In this document: piece by piece, positions 55,776-63,877 of the stretch
How positions within the stretch are numbered: position 1 is the stretch's first letter
Layout: each line of letters opens with the position of its first letter
Assembly: GCA_944321905.1 (NCBI GenBank)
Contig: CALUNI010000002.1
Span: 1-64,000, forward strand
DNA length: 64,000 nt
From: an uncultured Muribaculaceae bacterium
GTDB taxonomy: Bacteria; Bacteroidota; Bacteroidia; Bacteroidales; Muribaculaceae
Direction: 5' to 3'
The notes under the pieces: model-generated
Told to the model about the DNA's origin: nothing
What the model saw: the letters and a program-made list of their open reading frames with translations, nothing else
Databases searched by the model: none
Program-made: the position numbers and the translations under genes

Positions 55776-56441
55776 TTATTTCAAACGGGCTACTTGGGTG
55801 ATGCCGCCCACCGTCTTGTCGCCCAACTTAACTAATATTTCGGCGTTAAGAGGCAGGAATATATCTACCCGCGAGCCGAATTTTATGAATCCTATGTGTT
55901 GGTCGAGCGTTACATAGTCGCCCGGCTCGGCATAGGTGACGATGCGTCGAGCAATGGCTCCGGCAATCTGCCGCATCAGTATTTCGTCTCCGTTCTTTGC
56001 CCGGATTACGATTGCCGACCGCTCATTTTCGCTGCTTGACTTGGGCAGGTATGCGGCAAGGAATCGTCCCGAGTGGTGCTTTACGTATTCCACACGGCCT
56101 TCTACCGACGGCCAGTTGGCGTGCACGTTGAAGATTGACATGAAAATCGACAGTTGTATCACGTTGCGATGCAGGTACTCGTCTTCATATACTTCTTCTA
56201 AAGCCACGATGGTGCCATCGGCCGAAGCGACTACGGCATTGTCCGGGTCGCCTTTGAACCGGCGGCGCGGGCTTCGGAAGAAGTTTACTGCCAGTAAATA
56301 CATGACGGACGAGATTGCAATGAATATAGACGGTATGATCTTATATTCAATGAATGCCCATGCCGAAATGTTGAATACCAGCAGGATAAACAACAATGCC
56401 AGTAGTATGTTAAGGCCCTCTCGATGTATTTTGACTTTCAT
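55776..56441 (-). CDS. psd: Phosphatidylserine decarboxylase proenzyme
   Basis: 221 residues, the short form. Two N-terminal TM helices (about 12-45), then FRSPRRRFKGD, SIFMSIFNVHANWPSVEGRV and HIGFIKFGSRVDIFLP. The Gly-Ser bond in FGSR is the self-cleavage site that yields the pyruvoyl group. It converts phosphatidylserine to phosphatidylethanolamine. First gene of psd-pssA(-DUF4834). Confidence 0.95.
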   Translation of the reverse strand: MKVKIHREGLNILLALLFILLVFNISAWAFIEYKIIPSIFIAISSVMYLLAVNFFRSPRRRFKGDPDNAVVASADGTIVALEEVYEDEYLHRNVIQLSIFMSIFNVHANWPSVEGRVEYVKHHSGRFLAAYLPKSSSENERSAIVIRAKNGDEILMRQIAGAIARRIVTYAEPGDYVTLDQHIGFIKFGSRVDIFLPLNAEILVKLGDKTVGGITQVARLK

Positions 56442-56670
56442 TGTTTTTGCTAATGTGCAATGTGCGAGCCAGAATCTCGCTTGTGTGAGTCAACGGGGAA
56501 TTGTGCCTCGTCGTTTATAAGTACAAAGTTAAGTTGTTTTTAAAAAATTTGCAAGTGGGCGAAGCCTTGATGTTTCTGCCTGTTGAGAGATTGTGGCCTG
56601 CATAGGCTCTGCTTGAAACGGACGGGTCTAAACAGACGTTGTAAAATCTGATTAGGTCTTAAGCCGTTTC

Positions 56671-57369
56671 CTATTTGCTTAGCAGCATATGGCTGAGCGT
56701 CCGTACCCCGTCGGTGGCTTTTTCGCGTATTATGGTCACTGGCAGTGTGCCTGTGTCGGCAGGATGCGGGTCGATGTAGTAGATGGGTACGCCTCGGCGG
56801 ACATACGATATGAGTGCTGCCGCCGGATATACCACGAGCGACGTGCCGATAACAACGAATATGTCGGCACCTTCGACAAGCTTGGTGGCCGGCTCGAAAT
56901 TAGGTACCGATTCTTGAAAGAATACTATGTGCGGTCGCACGGCATCGCCATACTTGTCGCGGGTGTCGAGTGATGTCTCAAGGCTGCCTCCTGTAACGTC
57001 CCGCACGTCATACACACGCTCGGGGTGCGTCATCGAGCGCACTTTCATCAGTTCGCCATGCAGGTGCAAGACTTTTGAGCTGCCTGCTCGTTCGTGCAGA
57101 TCGTCCACGTTCTGGGTTATGATTTGAACGTCGAAGTACTTCTCAAGCTCTTTCAGCCCGTAATGAGCTGCATTTGGCTTGCATTTGACAAGTTGCTCGC
57201 GTCGTTCGTTGTAGAACTTGTGTATCAGTGCCGGGTCGTGGCGGAATCCGTCGGCGCTTGCAACTTGCATGACGGGATAGTTTTCCCACAGCCCGCCTGC
57301 GTCGCGGTAGGTTGACAGCCCGCTTTCGGCACTGATGCCGGCACCGGTGGAGATTACCAATTTTTTCAT
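56671..57369 (-). CDS. cobB: NAD-dependent protein deacylase (sirtuin), zinc cysteines absent
   Basis: 232 residues from the ATG at 57369 (MKKLVISTGAGISAESGLST); an earlier in-frame start adds 16 unlikely residues. Rossmann NAD site GAGISAESGLSTYRD, catalytic TQNVDDLHERAGS and HGEL (His), GTSLVVYPAA and YYIDPHP are all intact. The Tyr and Arg of class III sirtuins are present (FYNERREQ), suggesting desuccinylase/deacylase activity. The usual four zinc-ribbon cysteines between HGEL and GTS are missing: the only Cys is in VKCKP. It removes acyl groups from lysines with NAD in the cytoplasm. Confidence 0.9.
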   Translation of the reverse strand: MKKLVISTGAGISAESGLSTYRDAGGLWENYPVMQVASADGFRHDPALIHKFYNERREQLVKCKPNAAHYGLKELEKYFDVQIITQNVDDLHERAGSSKVLHLHGELMKVRSMTHPERVYDVRDVTGGSLETSLDTRDKYGDAVRPHIVFFQESVPNFEPATKLVEGADIFVVIGTSLVVYPAAALISYVRRGVPIYYIDPHPADTGTLPVTIIREKATDGVRTLSHMLLSK

Positions 57370-57516
57370 TTTTCCAAGTTTTTTTATCGGGACCCATGTA
57401 ATAGCTTGTTCAATCAAGTCGTCTAACGACTTAGGGTTTAATCAAGCTTTTATGGTTCTAATTGCAAATTTAATATTTTTTACTGAAAATATAATGTGTA
57501 CAATTGTATTTAACTC

Positions 57517-57524
57517 TACCTTTG
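57517..57524 (+). promoter_or_regulatory. -7 box for the FKBP operon
   Basis: TACCTTTG fits TAnnTTTG and would start transcription near 57530, about 77 bases before the ATG at 57607. No -33 box at proper spacing. Confidence 0.4.
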
Positions 57525-57606
57525 CAGCTGAAAAAATGCGCATGTGCCGCATGGTTGTGCATGGGCTTGCGTAATAGAGGTTTATTAGTGAAATTATAAT
57601 ATAATT

Positions 57607-58191
57607 ATGGATAAATTGAGCTATGCTTTGGGATTAAGCATTGGAGGAAATTTCATGCGTTCGGGCATCGAGAGTTTGAATTACGGCGACTTTGTTGCCG
57701 GTGTGGAGGCTGCATACAAGGGCGATCATTCACAGATGTCGCTTGACGAGGCCAAGCGCGTGGTCAACGCTTTTTTTGCCGAAATGGAAACGCGCCTGCA
57801 AGACGTTAACAAGAAGGCGGGAGAGCAGTATCTGGCCGAGAACGCCAAGCGTCCCGAAGTGCATACTACACCCAGCGGCTTGCAGTATGAAATCATAAAG
57901 GAAGGAGAAGGCGAGTCGCCCAAGGCCACTGATTCGGTGACGGTTCATTACACGGGAGCGTTGATCGACGGACGTGTGTTTGACAGTTCGGTAGAGCGAG
58001 GCGAGCCTGCCACGTTTGGCGTGTCGCAGGTGATTCCCGGATGGGTCGAGGCGTTGCAGATGATGAAGCCCGGGGCAGAGTGGAGGATATACGTTCCGTC
58101 GGATCTGGCTTACGGTCCACAAGGGGCAGGCGGCATTATCGGGCCTAACATGACTCTGATATTCGATATCAGATTGATAAAAGTGGGATAA
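57607..58191 (+). CDS. FKBP-type peptidyl-prolyl isomerase, cytoplasmic
   Basis: 194 residues, no signal peptide. An N-terminal helical dimerisation domain (FKBP_N-like, about 1-85, KLSYALGLSIGGNF) precedes the FKBP domain (about 90-194): SGLQYEIIKEGEGESPKATD, VTVHYTGALIDGRVFDSS, GVSQVIPGWVEALQMM, GAEWRIYVPSDLAYG. This is the FklB/FkpA layout. It catalyses proline isomerisation to help folding. The next gene encodes a second FKBP 39 bases on, probably the same operon. Confidence 0.93.
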   Translation: MDKLSYALGLSIGGNFMRSGIESLNYGDFVAGVEAAYKGDHSQMSLDEAKRVVNAFFAEMETRLQDVNKKAGEQYLAENAKRPEVHTTPSGLQYEIIKEGEGESPKATDSVTVHYTGALIDGRVFDSSVERGEPATFGVSQVIPGWVEALQMMKPGAEWRIYVPSDLAYGPQGAGGIIGPNMTLIFDIRLIKVG

Positions 58192-58230
58192 ACATTATAG
58201 GATAACTTAAACAAATCAATAAAGAAGGAA

Positions 58231-59085
58231 ATGAAAAAAGTTTCTATTTTTGCAATGGCTGCCGTGGTTGCCGCGTCTTCCATGGTAAGCTGCAATGGCA
58301 TTGCCGATAGCGGCAAAGTTGCAAATTCGGCCGATACGTTGAGTATGAAGATGGGCGAAATGTATGGTTATGGTCTTTCGGAGCAATTCACGAAACGCGA
58401 TTCGGCATTTGACAAGGATGAGTTTGTGCGCGGTTTTGAAATGGCTCTGAACATGGATACCACCCAAGACAGCTATCGCCAAGGTGTGATGTTTGGTGCA
58501 CAGTTGGTAGAAATGGTAAAGGGCTTAAAGGAGCAAAATAATGTTGACTTGAACACATATATATTTGCATCTGAGTTCAAGAAGGCGTTTACGAGCGATT
58601 CTGCGGTAAACCCGATGCTGCTGCAAGGTGAGGTTAACATGCTTATGCAAAAAGAGATGCGTGCGGCAAAGGAGCGTAACCCGAAGGCTATAGCGAATCG
58701 AGAAGCAGGCAAGAAGTTTATCGAAGACCTTGTAAAGAATGATACTGCCGTCAAGGTTACCGAAAGCGGCCTTGCATATAAGGTAGTAAAACCCGGCAAG
58801 GGCGCACAATTCAAGACTACCGACCGAATCATGGTCAAATACAAAGGCACGAAAATCGACGGTTCGGTATTTGACGAATCGAAAGAAGCAAGGGTTATGA
58901 GTCCTGTGAGCGTGGTTCCCGGCTTCAAGGAAGGCTTGCTGATGATGAGTCCCGGTGCGTCATATGTTTTGTATGTTCCAGGCGAATTGGCTTACGGCGT
59001 AGATGGGAGAGGTGCTAAGATCGAACCTAACGAGACGCTGATTTTCGAGGTGGAAACCGTAGGCCTTGAGCAAAAGAAGAAGTAA
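58231..59085 (+). CDS. FKBP-type peptidyl-prolyl isomerase, lipoprotein
   Basis: 284 residues. A lipoprotein signal with the lipobox MVSC (cysteine about residue 21) indicates an envelope location. A helical FKBP_N-like region (about 35-165) is followed by the isomerase domain (about 170-284): SGLAYKVVKPGKGAQF, IMVKYKGTKIDGSVFD, SVVPGFKEGLLMMSPGA, GELAYG, and FEVETVGLEQKKK at the end. It is the envelope counterpart of the cytoplasmic FKBP in the same operon. Confidence 0.92.
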   Translation: MKKVSIFAMAAVVAASSMVSCNGIADSGKVANSADTLSMKMGEMYGYGLSEQFTKRDSAFDKDEFVRGFEMALNMDTTQDSYRQGVMFGAQLVEMVKGLKEQNNVDLNTYIFASEFKKAFTSDSAVNPMLLQGEVNMLMQKEMRAAKERNPKAIANREAGKKFIEDLVKNDTAVKVTESGLAYKVVKPGKGAQFKTTDRIMVKYKGTKIDGSVFDESKEARVMSPVSVVPGFKEGLLMMSPGASYVLYVPGELAYGVDGRGAKIEPNETLIFEVETVGLEQKKK

Positions 59086-59113
59086 TATCTCTGTTGACAG
59101 ATAGTTGGTTATT

Positions 59114-59155
59114 GCGACTATCGGGCGGAATGTTTCCGACGGTAGTCGCTTTTTT
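59114..59155 (+). terminator. Terminator of the FKBP operon
   Basis: GCGACTA (59114-59120) pairs with TAGTCGC (59143-59149), with an internal TCGG/CCGA stem, followed by a T run. Confidence 0.8.
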
Positions 59156-59310
59156 GGCAAAAATCGTTTATGCCTGCGTTTGGGACAATTATGTGGCAGC
59201 GGCATGTTGAAAATGGTTAAAACGTGCCGTCTGTCAGTCATTTTGACAGTTAAATTGGTGATTTGTTGAAAAAATGCCATATATTTGCAATGTATTAAAA
59301 CATTACAGTG

Positions 59311-59781
59311 ATGGAGAAAATAGATAATCTTGACCGAAAAATATTACAGATAATCATGAAAAACGCACGCATTCCGTCGAAAGACGTGGCTGTGGAGTGC
59401 GGCGTTTCTCGAGCGGCTATTCATCAGCGCATTCAGCGCATGATAGATATGGACGTCATAACGGGGTCGGGCTATAATGTCGATCCCAAGGTGTTGGGAT
59501 ATGCTACATGCACCTACATCGGGGTCAAGCTTGAGAGGGGTTCGATGTATCGCGATGTGGTTCCCGAATTGGAGAAGATACGCGAAGTGGTAGAATGTCA
59601 TTTCACCACAGGGCCATATACGATGCTTATAAAGCTGTATGCTCGTGACAACCAGCATTTGATGGAACTGCTCAACGACAAGATTCAACACATTCCGGGG
59701 GTTACTGCAACCGAGACGCTTATCTCTCTTGAAATGAGTATAAATAGGGAGATACCGGTGAATTTCGATGTTGAAGATTAG
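59311..59781 (+). CDS. Lrp/AsnC-family transcriptional regulator
   Basis: 156 residues from the ATG at 59311, one codon after an in-frame GTG. N-terminal HTH (LDRKILQIIMKNARIPSKDVAVECGVSRAAIHQRIQRM) and C-terminal RAM effector domain (LGYATCTYIGVKLERGSMYR, then VVECHFTTGPYTMLIKLYAR). Such proteins sense amino acids and act as octamers on amino-acid metabolism genes; the effector is unknown here. A TATATTTG -7 box lies at 59280-59287. Monocistronic. Confidence 0.92.
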   Translation: MEKIDNLDRKILQIIMKNARIPSKDVAVECGVSRAAIHQRIQRMIDMDVITGSGYNVDPKVLGYATCTYIGVKLERGSMYRDVVPELEKIREVVECHFTTGPYTMLIKLYARDNQHLMELLNDKIQHIPGVTATETLISLEMSINREIPVNFDVED

Positions 59782-59825
59782 CGCATCTCCGAAGTATAAT
59801 AAGAAAAAAAGATTGTAGTTTTTTC

Positions 59826-59856
59826 TTTGGTTTTTTGAGATAAGTTGCTATATTTG
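59826..59856 (+). promoter_or_regulatory. Promoter of a short non-coding or peptide transcript
   Basis: TTTG (59826-59829), exactly 19 bases, TATATTTG (59849-59856). No gene follows, but a terminator lies 150 bases downstream. Confidence 0.65.
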
Positions 59857-59862
59857 CATAAA

Positions 59863-60030
59863 AGGTATGTGAGATTTTATTGTTTCATATCTCAAGATTT
59901 AACCTGTAGAAAAAACACAAGACCTGTCTTTTGAAGATGAGTTTTTGGTGGGGGATTTTAGACGAATTTAAGCTATAATTTCCGTGTTTATTTAGTCCCG
60001 GTTGCCTTTGTAGGTAGCCGGTCTATTTTT
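59863..60030 (+). ncRNA. Candidate small RNA or 13-residue peptide transcript
   Basis: A promoter (59826-59856) and an intrinsic terminator (59998-60030) frame about 165 bases without a normal gene. GAGAT (59871-59875) can pair with ATCTC (59889-59893) near the 5' end. One short frame, 59937-59978, reads MSFWWGILDEFKL, with two tandem Trp codons. Either a small RNA or a tiny peptide gene is possible; no known RNA family was recognised. Confidence 0.4.
59998..60030 (+). terminator. Terminator of the candidate small transcript
   Basis: CCGGTTGCCT (59998-60007) pairs with AGGTAGCCGG (60012-60021), including two G-T wobbles, around TTTG, followed by a run of seven T. Confidence 0.75.
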
Positions 60031-60083
60031 TTACATTATTGTCCGATAAAATTGGTTTTGCAAAGGCATAAAGTGAAAGTGGG

Positions 60084-60105
60084 TCAGTCCGAAATTTCGG
60101 ACTGA
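60084..60105. repeat. Perfect 22-bp palindrome at the left element end
   Basis: The arm TCAGTCCGAAA is followed at once by its exact reverse complement. The half-site GGTCAGTCC reappears inverted at 60586-60594. Confidence 0.8.
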
Positions 60106-60240
60106 TTCAAATTTTATTTGGCTCGGTCCAGAATCTCAGTTACAGAGCAAATGCAGGGATGGCTGCGGAGCTGCCAAACTATGCTTAACATGCAAGCGAA
60201 GCGCAGCTTGCGGACAGCAGCGGCTTCCCCACATGAAAAA

Positions 60241-60296
60241 CGGCTTCGGAGCTGCCGCACTTAAGCTGCCACAATAGTTCGGCATCTCCGAAGCCG
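60241..60296. repeat. Long hairpin inside the MITE-like element
   Basis: CGGCTTCGGAG (60241-60251) pairs perfectly with CTCCGAAGCCG (60286-60296), and after one mismatch TGCCG pairs with CGGCA, giving a 17-position arm with one mismatch. Confidence 0.75.
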
Positions 60297-60368
60297 CTTA
60301 ATGTATATGCCTGCCATTCCGCAGGTTACGTTCGCTATCGCTCACTCCACCGGCGGTTAAGCCGGGTG

Positions 60369-60385
60369 CAGCCTCTCCGAGGCTG
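60369..60385. repeat. Short hairpin, terminator-like
   Basis: CAGCCTC, three bases, GAGGCTG, followed by TTTT. It may be a weak terminator or part of the repeat element. Confidence 0.5.
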
Positions 60386-60673
60386 TTTTCGTGGCACACA
60401 AAAGAAATTACGCTGCAATATTCCCGCATTTGCTGCCATTGCACATTGCTTGCAAATCTACTGATAAGTTATTGTGATGTTAGTGTTAAGCGGTGTTGCT
60501 TAATTTTTTGAGACCGGCCTCATGTGTTAAGCCGAATATGGCAGCTCCTTTGCCATCACTGCATTTGCACTGCAACCGGATTTCTGGACTGACCCCTTTA
60601 TTTTGCCCCGTGGGGGAAAGGTGAATAAATAAAAGAGGAACTCGCCGGTTGACAAGTTCCTCTTTTATTCGAG

Positions 60674-60744
60674 TTGTCTTACGAGGATTCGAACCTCGAC
60701 AGGCAGAACCAAAAACTGCAGTGCTACCATTACACCATAAGACA
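60674..60744 (-). tRNA. tRNA-Gln (anticodon TTG)
   Basis: Read on the minus strand, TGTCTTA pairs perfectly with TAAGACA as the acceptor stem. The D region has GGTGTAATGGTAGCAC, the anticodon loop TTTTGGT holds TTG at positions 34-36, and the T arm CGAGG-TTCGAAT-CCTCG is perfect. The anticodon stem GCAGT/TCTGC has one T-T mismatch at the loop. Length 71 with discriminator A; CCA is not encoded. It decodes CAA (and CAG by wobble). Confidence 0.95.
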
Positions 60745-61120
60745 ATCCTCTCAACTGCGACTCTTCGTCTCAATTGCGGTGCAAAGTTAATAACACTTTG
60801 GCAAAGCTGCAAGTTTTTGTGATTATTTTTTCTCGTATTGAGAAAATTTAAATTTAAATTTTGTTTTTTTGATTTCATATGGCCTAAGCACCATGGACAA
60901 GTTGCACCGTGTTCCTGTCAGTGATTGCTTTTCATCCTGACTTGGCAAATCGATGGGAAATAATCCTCGAAAATAATCTTGGGCAAAAAACAGACAGCCT
61001 CTAAGCAGACTAAGTTTTTTGCCATGTGGCGTAAATAATGTTTTCTGTTGATATATTGTGTGGCGTTATTGTTGTAACTTTGCAGTGCTATTTTGAGTAA
61101 TATTTTTTTGATTTGCGAAT
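60745..61120. other. Intergenic region between tRNA-Gln and the MATE gene
   Basis: No gene is supported. The first 100 bases are very AT-rich and should contain the minus-strand tRNA promoter; no clean box is seen. A plus-strand -7 box TAACTTTG lies at 61075-61082, 39 bases before the MATE start, with a TTG at a short 16-base spacing. Confidence 0.45.
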
Positions 61121-62494
61121 ATGGATAGCAAAGGGAGAGACAGACTTAATGAATTACAGAACATGCCGGTGGGGCGTTTGTTGTGGAACTATAGCATGCC
61201 TGCCATTGTTGGCATCGTGGTGATGTCGCTGTATAATATCGTTGACCGTATATTTATAGGACAAGGAGTAGGACCCGATGCCATAGCCGGACTTGCGATT
61301 ACCTTTCCGGTAATGAACCTTGCCACCGCACTCGGTATGCTCATCGGTGCCGGTAGCGTGGCTCGTATCTCTATAGTGCTTGGTCAAGGCAATAAAGATA
61401 TGGCATTTAAGATATTAGGTAACAGTATAATAATGACTGTAGTGCTGGGCATATGCTACATAACAATCTTTGCCATATTCATGGATGACATATTGCTGCT
61501 GTTCGGGGCAAGTGAGCGTACCTTGCCTTATGCAAGGGATTTCATGATGTATATCTTGCCGGGCATGTTGTTGATGAATCTGTGTTATTCATATAATAAC
61601 ATCATGCGCGGGTCGGGGTATCCTACGAGAGCCATGGTGACTATGTTTATCGGAGCCGGGCTGAATGTTATACTCGCCCCGATATTCATATTTGTGTGTG
61701 AATGGGGCATTAAGGGAGCTGCCATAGCATCCGATATTTCAATGGGCGTGTCGGCTGCCTTCGTAATGGCTCACTTTATGTCTAAAAAGAGCGAAATTCA
61801 CTTCAAGCGAGGAATTTACAAGCTTGAGAAGTCCATAATACTGTCGATAGTTTCAATCGGAGCTGCGCCATTCCTTATAAACTGTGCTGGATGTGCCATT
61901 AACGCCATAGTCAACAATATGCTGTTCAAGTATGGAGGCGATTCGGCAGTTGCGGCTATGGGTATCTTTACGACCTATTCGCAATTGCTTGTGATGGTGG
62001 TCATAGGCATATGTCAAGGGATGCAGCCTATAGTAGGGTTTAACTATGGAGCTCGCCGTTTCGACCGCTTGCGCCGCACCTATTTCCTTGCCGTGGTGTC
62101 GGCCTCTGTCGTGTGCGTGCTTGGTACCATTCTGTCGCTCTCGTGTCCGCAGTATATAGCCCGTGCGTTCACAGTGGATGCCGAATTGGTGCGAGCCATA
62201 GTAGAGAGCCTTACAATCACAACCATAATGTTTTGGGGCGTTGGGTTCCAGATTGTATCTACCAACTTCTTCCAGTCGCTTGGAATGGCCAAGAAGTCGA
62301 TATTCCTCAGTCTTACACGGCAAATTATTTTCCTTATACCGCTATTGCTGCTGTTTCCCCCTCACTTCGGGCTGACAGGCGTGTGGGCGGCATTCCCGGT
62401 GGCCGACGCGTTGGCTATCATTATAACGGTAGTGATGATATTGCACCAGTTCCGTGCTTTAAGGCGCATGGAGGTGGCGGGTGCTCATGTGTGA
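61121..62494 (+). CDS. MATE-family efflux transporter
   Basis: 457 residues with 12 TM helices in two similar halves. It opens with the typical polar start and LLWNYSMPAIVGIVVMSLYNIVDRIFIGQGVGPDAIAGLAI; the second half begins ILSIVSIGAAPFLINCAG and contains GICQGMQPIVGFNYGARRFDR. It should export cationic drugs or metabolites by sodium or proton antiport (NorM/DinF class). It has its own -7 box and is followed by an unrelated DUF486 gene 39 bases on, possibly co-transcribed. Confidence 0.94.
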   Translation: MDSKGRDRLNELQNMPVGRLLWNYSMPAIVGIVVMSLYNIVDRIFIGQGVGPDAIAGLAITFPVMNLATALGMLIGAGSVARISIVLGQGNKDMAFKILGNSIIMTVVLGICYITIFAIFMDDILLLFGASERTLPYARDFMMYILPGMLLMNLCYSYNNIMRGSGYPTRAMVTMFIGAGLNVILAPIFIFVCEWGIKGAAIASDISMGVSAAFVMAHFMSKKSEIHFKRGIYKLEKSIILSIVSIGAAPFLINCAGCAINAIVNNMLFKYGGDSAVAAMGIFTTYSQLLVMVVIGICQGMQPIVGFNYGARRFDRLRRTYFLAVVSASVVCVLGTILSLSCPQYIARAFTVDAELVRAIVESLTITTIMFWGVGFQIVSTNFFQSLGMAKKSIFLSLTRQIIFLIPLLLLFPPHFGLTGVWAAFPVADALAIIITVVMILHQFRALRRMEVAGAHV

Positions 62495-62533
62495 TGATTT
62501 GATGATTTTATTGCGATATAATAAATTGATGAA

Positions 62534-62908
62534 ATGAAACCGTTTTACACAATAGGTCTGCTCATCATCTCTAATATGTTCATGACTTTTGCATGGTATG
62601 GACACTTGAAGATGAAACAAGAATTTAGTTGGTTTGCATCGTTGCCATTGATAGCGGTAGTGGCGTTTGGATGGCTTATTGCATTCTTTGAATATTTGTT
62701 TCAAGTTCCGGCCAACAGGATAGGTTTCGTTGGAAATGGAGGCCCGTTTACGCTAATGCAATTAAAGGTCATCCAGGAGGTGATAACCTTGATAGTATTT
62801 ACCATCTTTACCACGGTGTTCTTTAAGGGCGAGTCGTTGCATTGGAATCACTTAGCCGCATTTGTGTGCCTTGTATTGGCTGTGTATTTTGTTTTCATGA
62901 AGAGCTGA
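62534..62908 (+). CDS. DUF486 (DMT-type) small membrane protein
   Basis: 124 residues with four TM helices (about 5-22, 35-52, 78-98, 104-121) and the family motifs FMTFAWYGHLK, FEYLFQVPANRIG and FTLMQLKVIQEVITLIVF. DUF486 proteins belong to the drug/metabolite transporter superfamily; substrates are unknown. It follows the MATE gene by 39 bases. Confidence 0.9.
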   Translation: MKPFYTIGLLIISNMFMTFAWYGHLKMKQEFSWFASLPLIAVVAFGWLIAFFEYLFQVPANRIGFVGNGGPFTLMQLKVIQEVITLIVFTIFTTVFFKGESLHWNHLAAFVCLVLAVYFVFMKS

Positions 62909-63021
62909 CAAGGCTTTTGTGGGCACCCCTATAATAGAACACTCGGTGGTCATATGATATAAGCTTGTCGCCATTGTATGGCAATCGAGCCATGTGCCGT
63001 TTTTTATTAATAAGAATCTGT

Positions 63022-63822
63022 ATGGTTAGAAATGAAAGGGTATCGTTGCTGATATCTACTTATAACTGGCCCGAGGCATTAGAGTTGTCGTTGTATTCTT
63101 TGTCGAAACAAAGCGTCTTGCCCGATGAGGTAATAATTGCCGATGACGGTTCGACCAGTGACACTGCCGAAGCCATAAAACGTGCGGCCAAGTATTTGCC
63201 TGTTCCTGTAAAGCACATTTGGCAGGAAGATAAAGGATTCCGCAAGTCTTTAATATTGAACAAGGGAGTCAAGGCTGCCACGGGAGATTATATTATCCAG
63301 ATAGACGGAGATATAGTGATGGATAGGCACTTTATCGAGGATCATGTCTCGGTAATGAAGCGAGGCTATTTTATCAGGGGAAGCCGTTCTATGCTCAATG
63401 AGAATACCACCCGCAAGTTGATATACAAGTTTAAGTCGGGGCAATTTGAGAATGCCAGGATAAAGGGCGACAAGAACCGGTTCAACTCCATGCGCATAAA
63501 GCTGCTGTCGAAGCTGATTAAATATTTAAAGAGTGACGTTCGTGGTGTGAAAGGCTGCAATGTGGCATATTGGAAAGACGATTTCATAAAGGTGAACGGC
63601 TACAACAATGCCATGCAGGGATGGGGACATGAAGACATGGAATTTGCCTGCAGGATGCACAATGCCGGGGTAAAGATGAGAAGGTTGAAGTTCCGTGCCG
63701 TGGTGTACCATTTGTTTCATGAATATTATTCGAGGAATAATGCAGTTAGAAACAAAGAGTTGGCCATGAAAATCTATTCAGATAGCGTGAGCTACGCAAT
63801 TGACGGATACATGCAAAGCTGA
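63022..63822 (+). CDS. Glycosyltransferase family 2 with galactosyltransferase-like C-terminus
   Basis: 266 residues from the ATG at 63022; a longer in-frame start exists at 62965 but adds unlike sequence. GT-A domain: VSLLISTYNWPEALELSLYS, IIADDGSTSDTAEAI, DYIIQIDGDIVMD (DxD). The second half has GCNVAYWKDDFIKVNGYN, GWGHEDMEFACRM and YHLFHEYY, the pattern of the Glyco_transf_7C region in bacterial LPS/capsule enzymes. It likely adds a sugar to a surface glycan; the specificity is unknown. It stands alone with a 113-base upstream gap. Confidence 0.9.
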   Translation: MVRNERVSLLISTYNWPEALELSLYSLSKQSVLPDEVIIADDGSTSDTAEAIKRAAKYLPVPVKHIWQEDKGFRKSLILNKGVKAATGDYIIQIDGDIVMDRHFIEDHVSVMKRGYFIRGSRSMLNENTTRKLIYKFKSGQFENARIKGDKNRFNSMRIKLLSKLIKYLKSDVRGVKGCNVAYWKDDFIKVNGYNNAMQGWGHEDMEFACRMHNAGVKMRRLKFRAVVYHLFHEYYSRNNAVRNKELAMKIYSDSVSYAIDGYMQS

Positions 63823-63877
63823 GAACTCCCTGTGCAACAAGCGATACCATTCTGCTGCTGTAGGCACGAGTGGAAGC

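Larger units (their letters stand above)
60081..60595. mobile_element. MITE-like element with long imperfect terminal inverted repeats
   Basis: About 70 bases at the left (60121-60192) match the reverse complement of about 75 bases at the right (60521-60595): GCAAATGCAG.GATGGC...GGAGCTGCC agrees at 25 of 29 positions, and TC.GTCCAGAA and CTTAAC..ATG also pair. The outermost GGGTCAGTCC occurs inverted at 60081-60090 and 60586-60595. Inside are further hairpins and no open frame of note. No target-site duplication could be identified with confidence. Confidence 0.5.

Noticed and set aside
59937..59978. Trp attenuator leader peptide
   Set aside because: Two Trp codons and a terminator fit, but no tryptophan genes lie downstream; kept only as a candidate small transcript.
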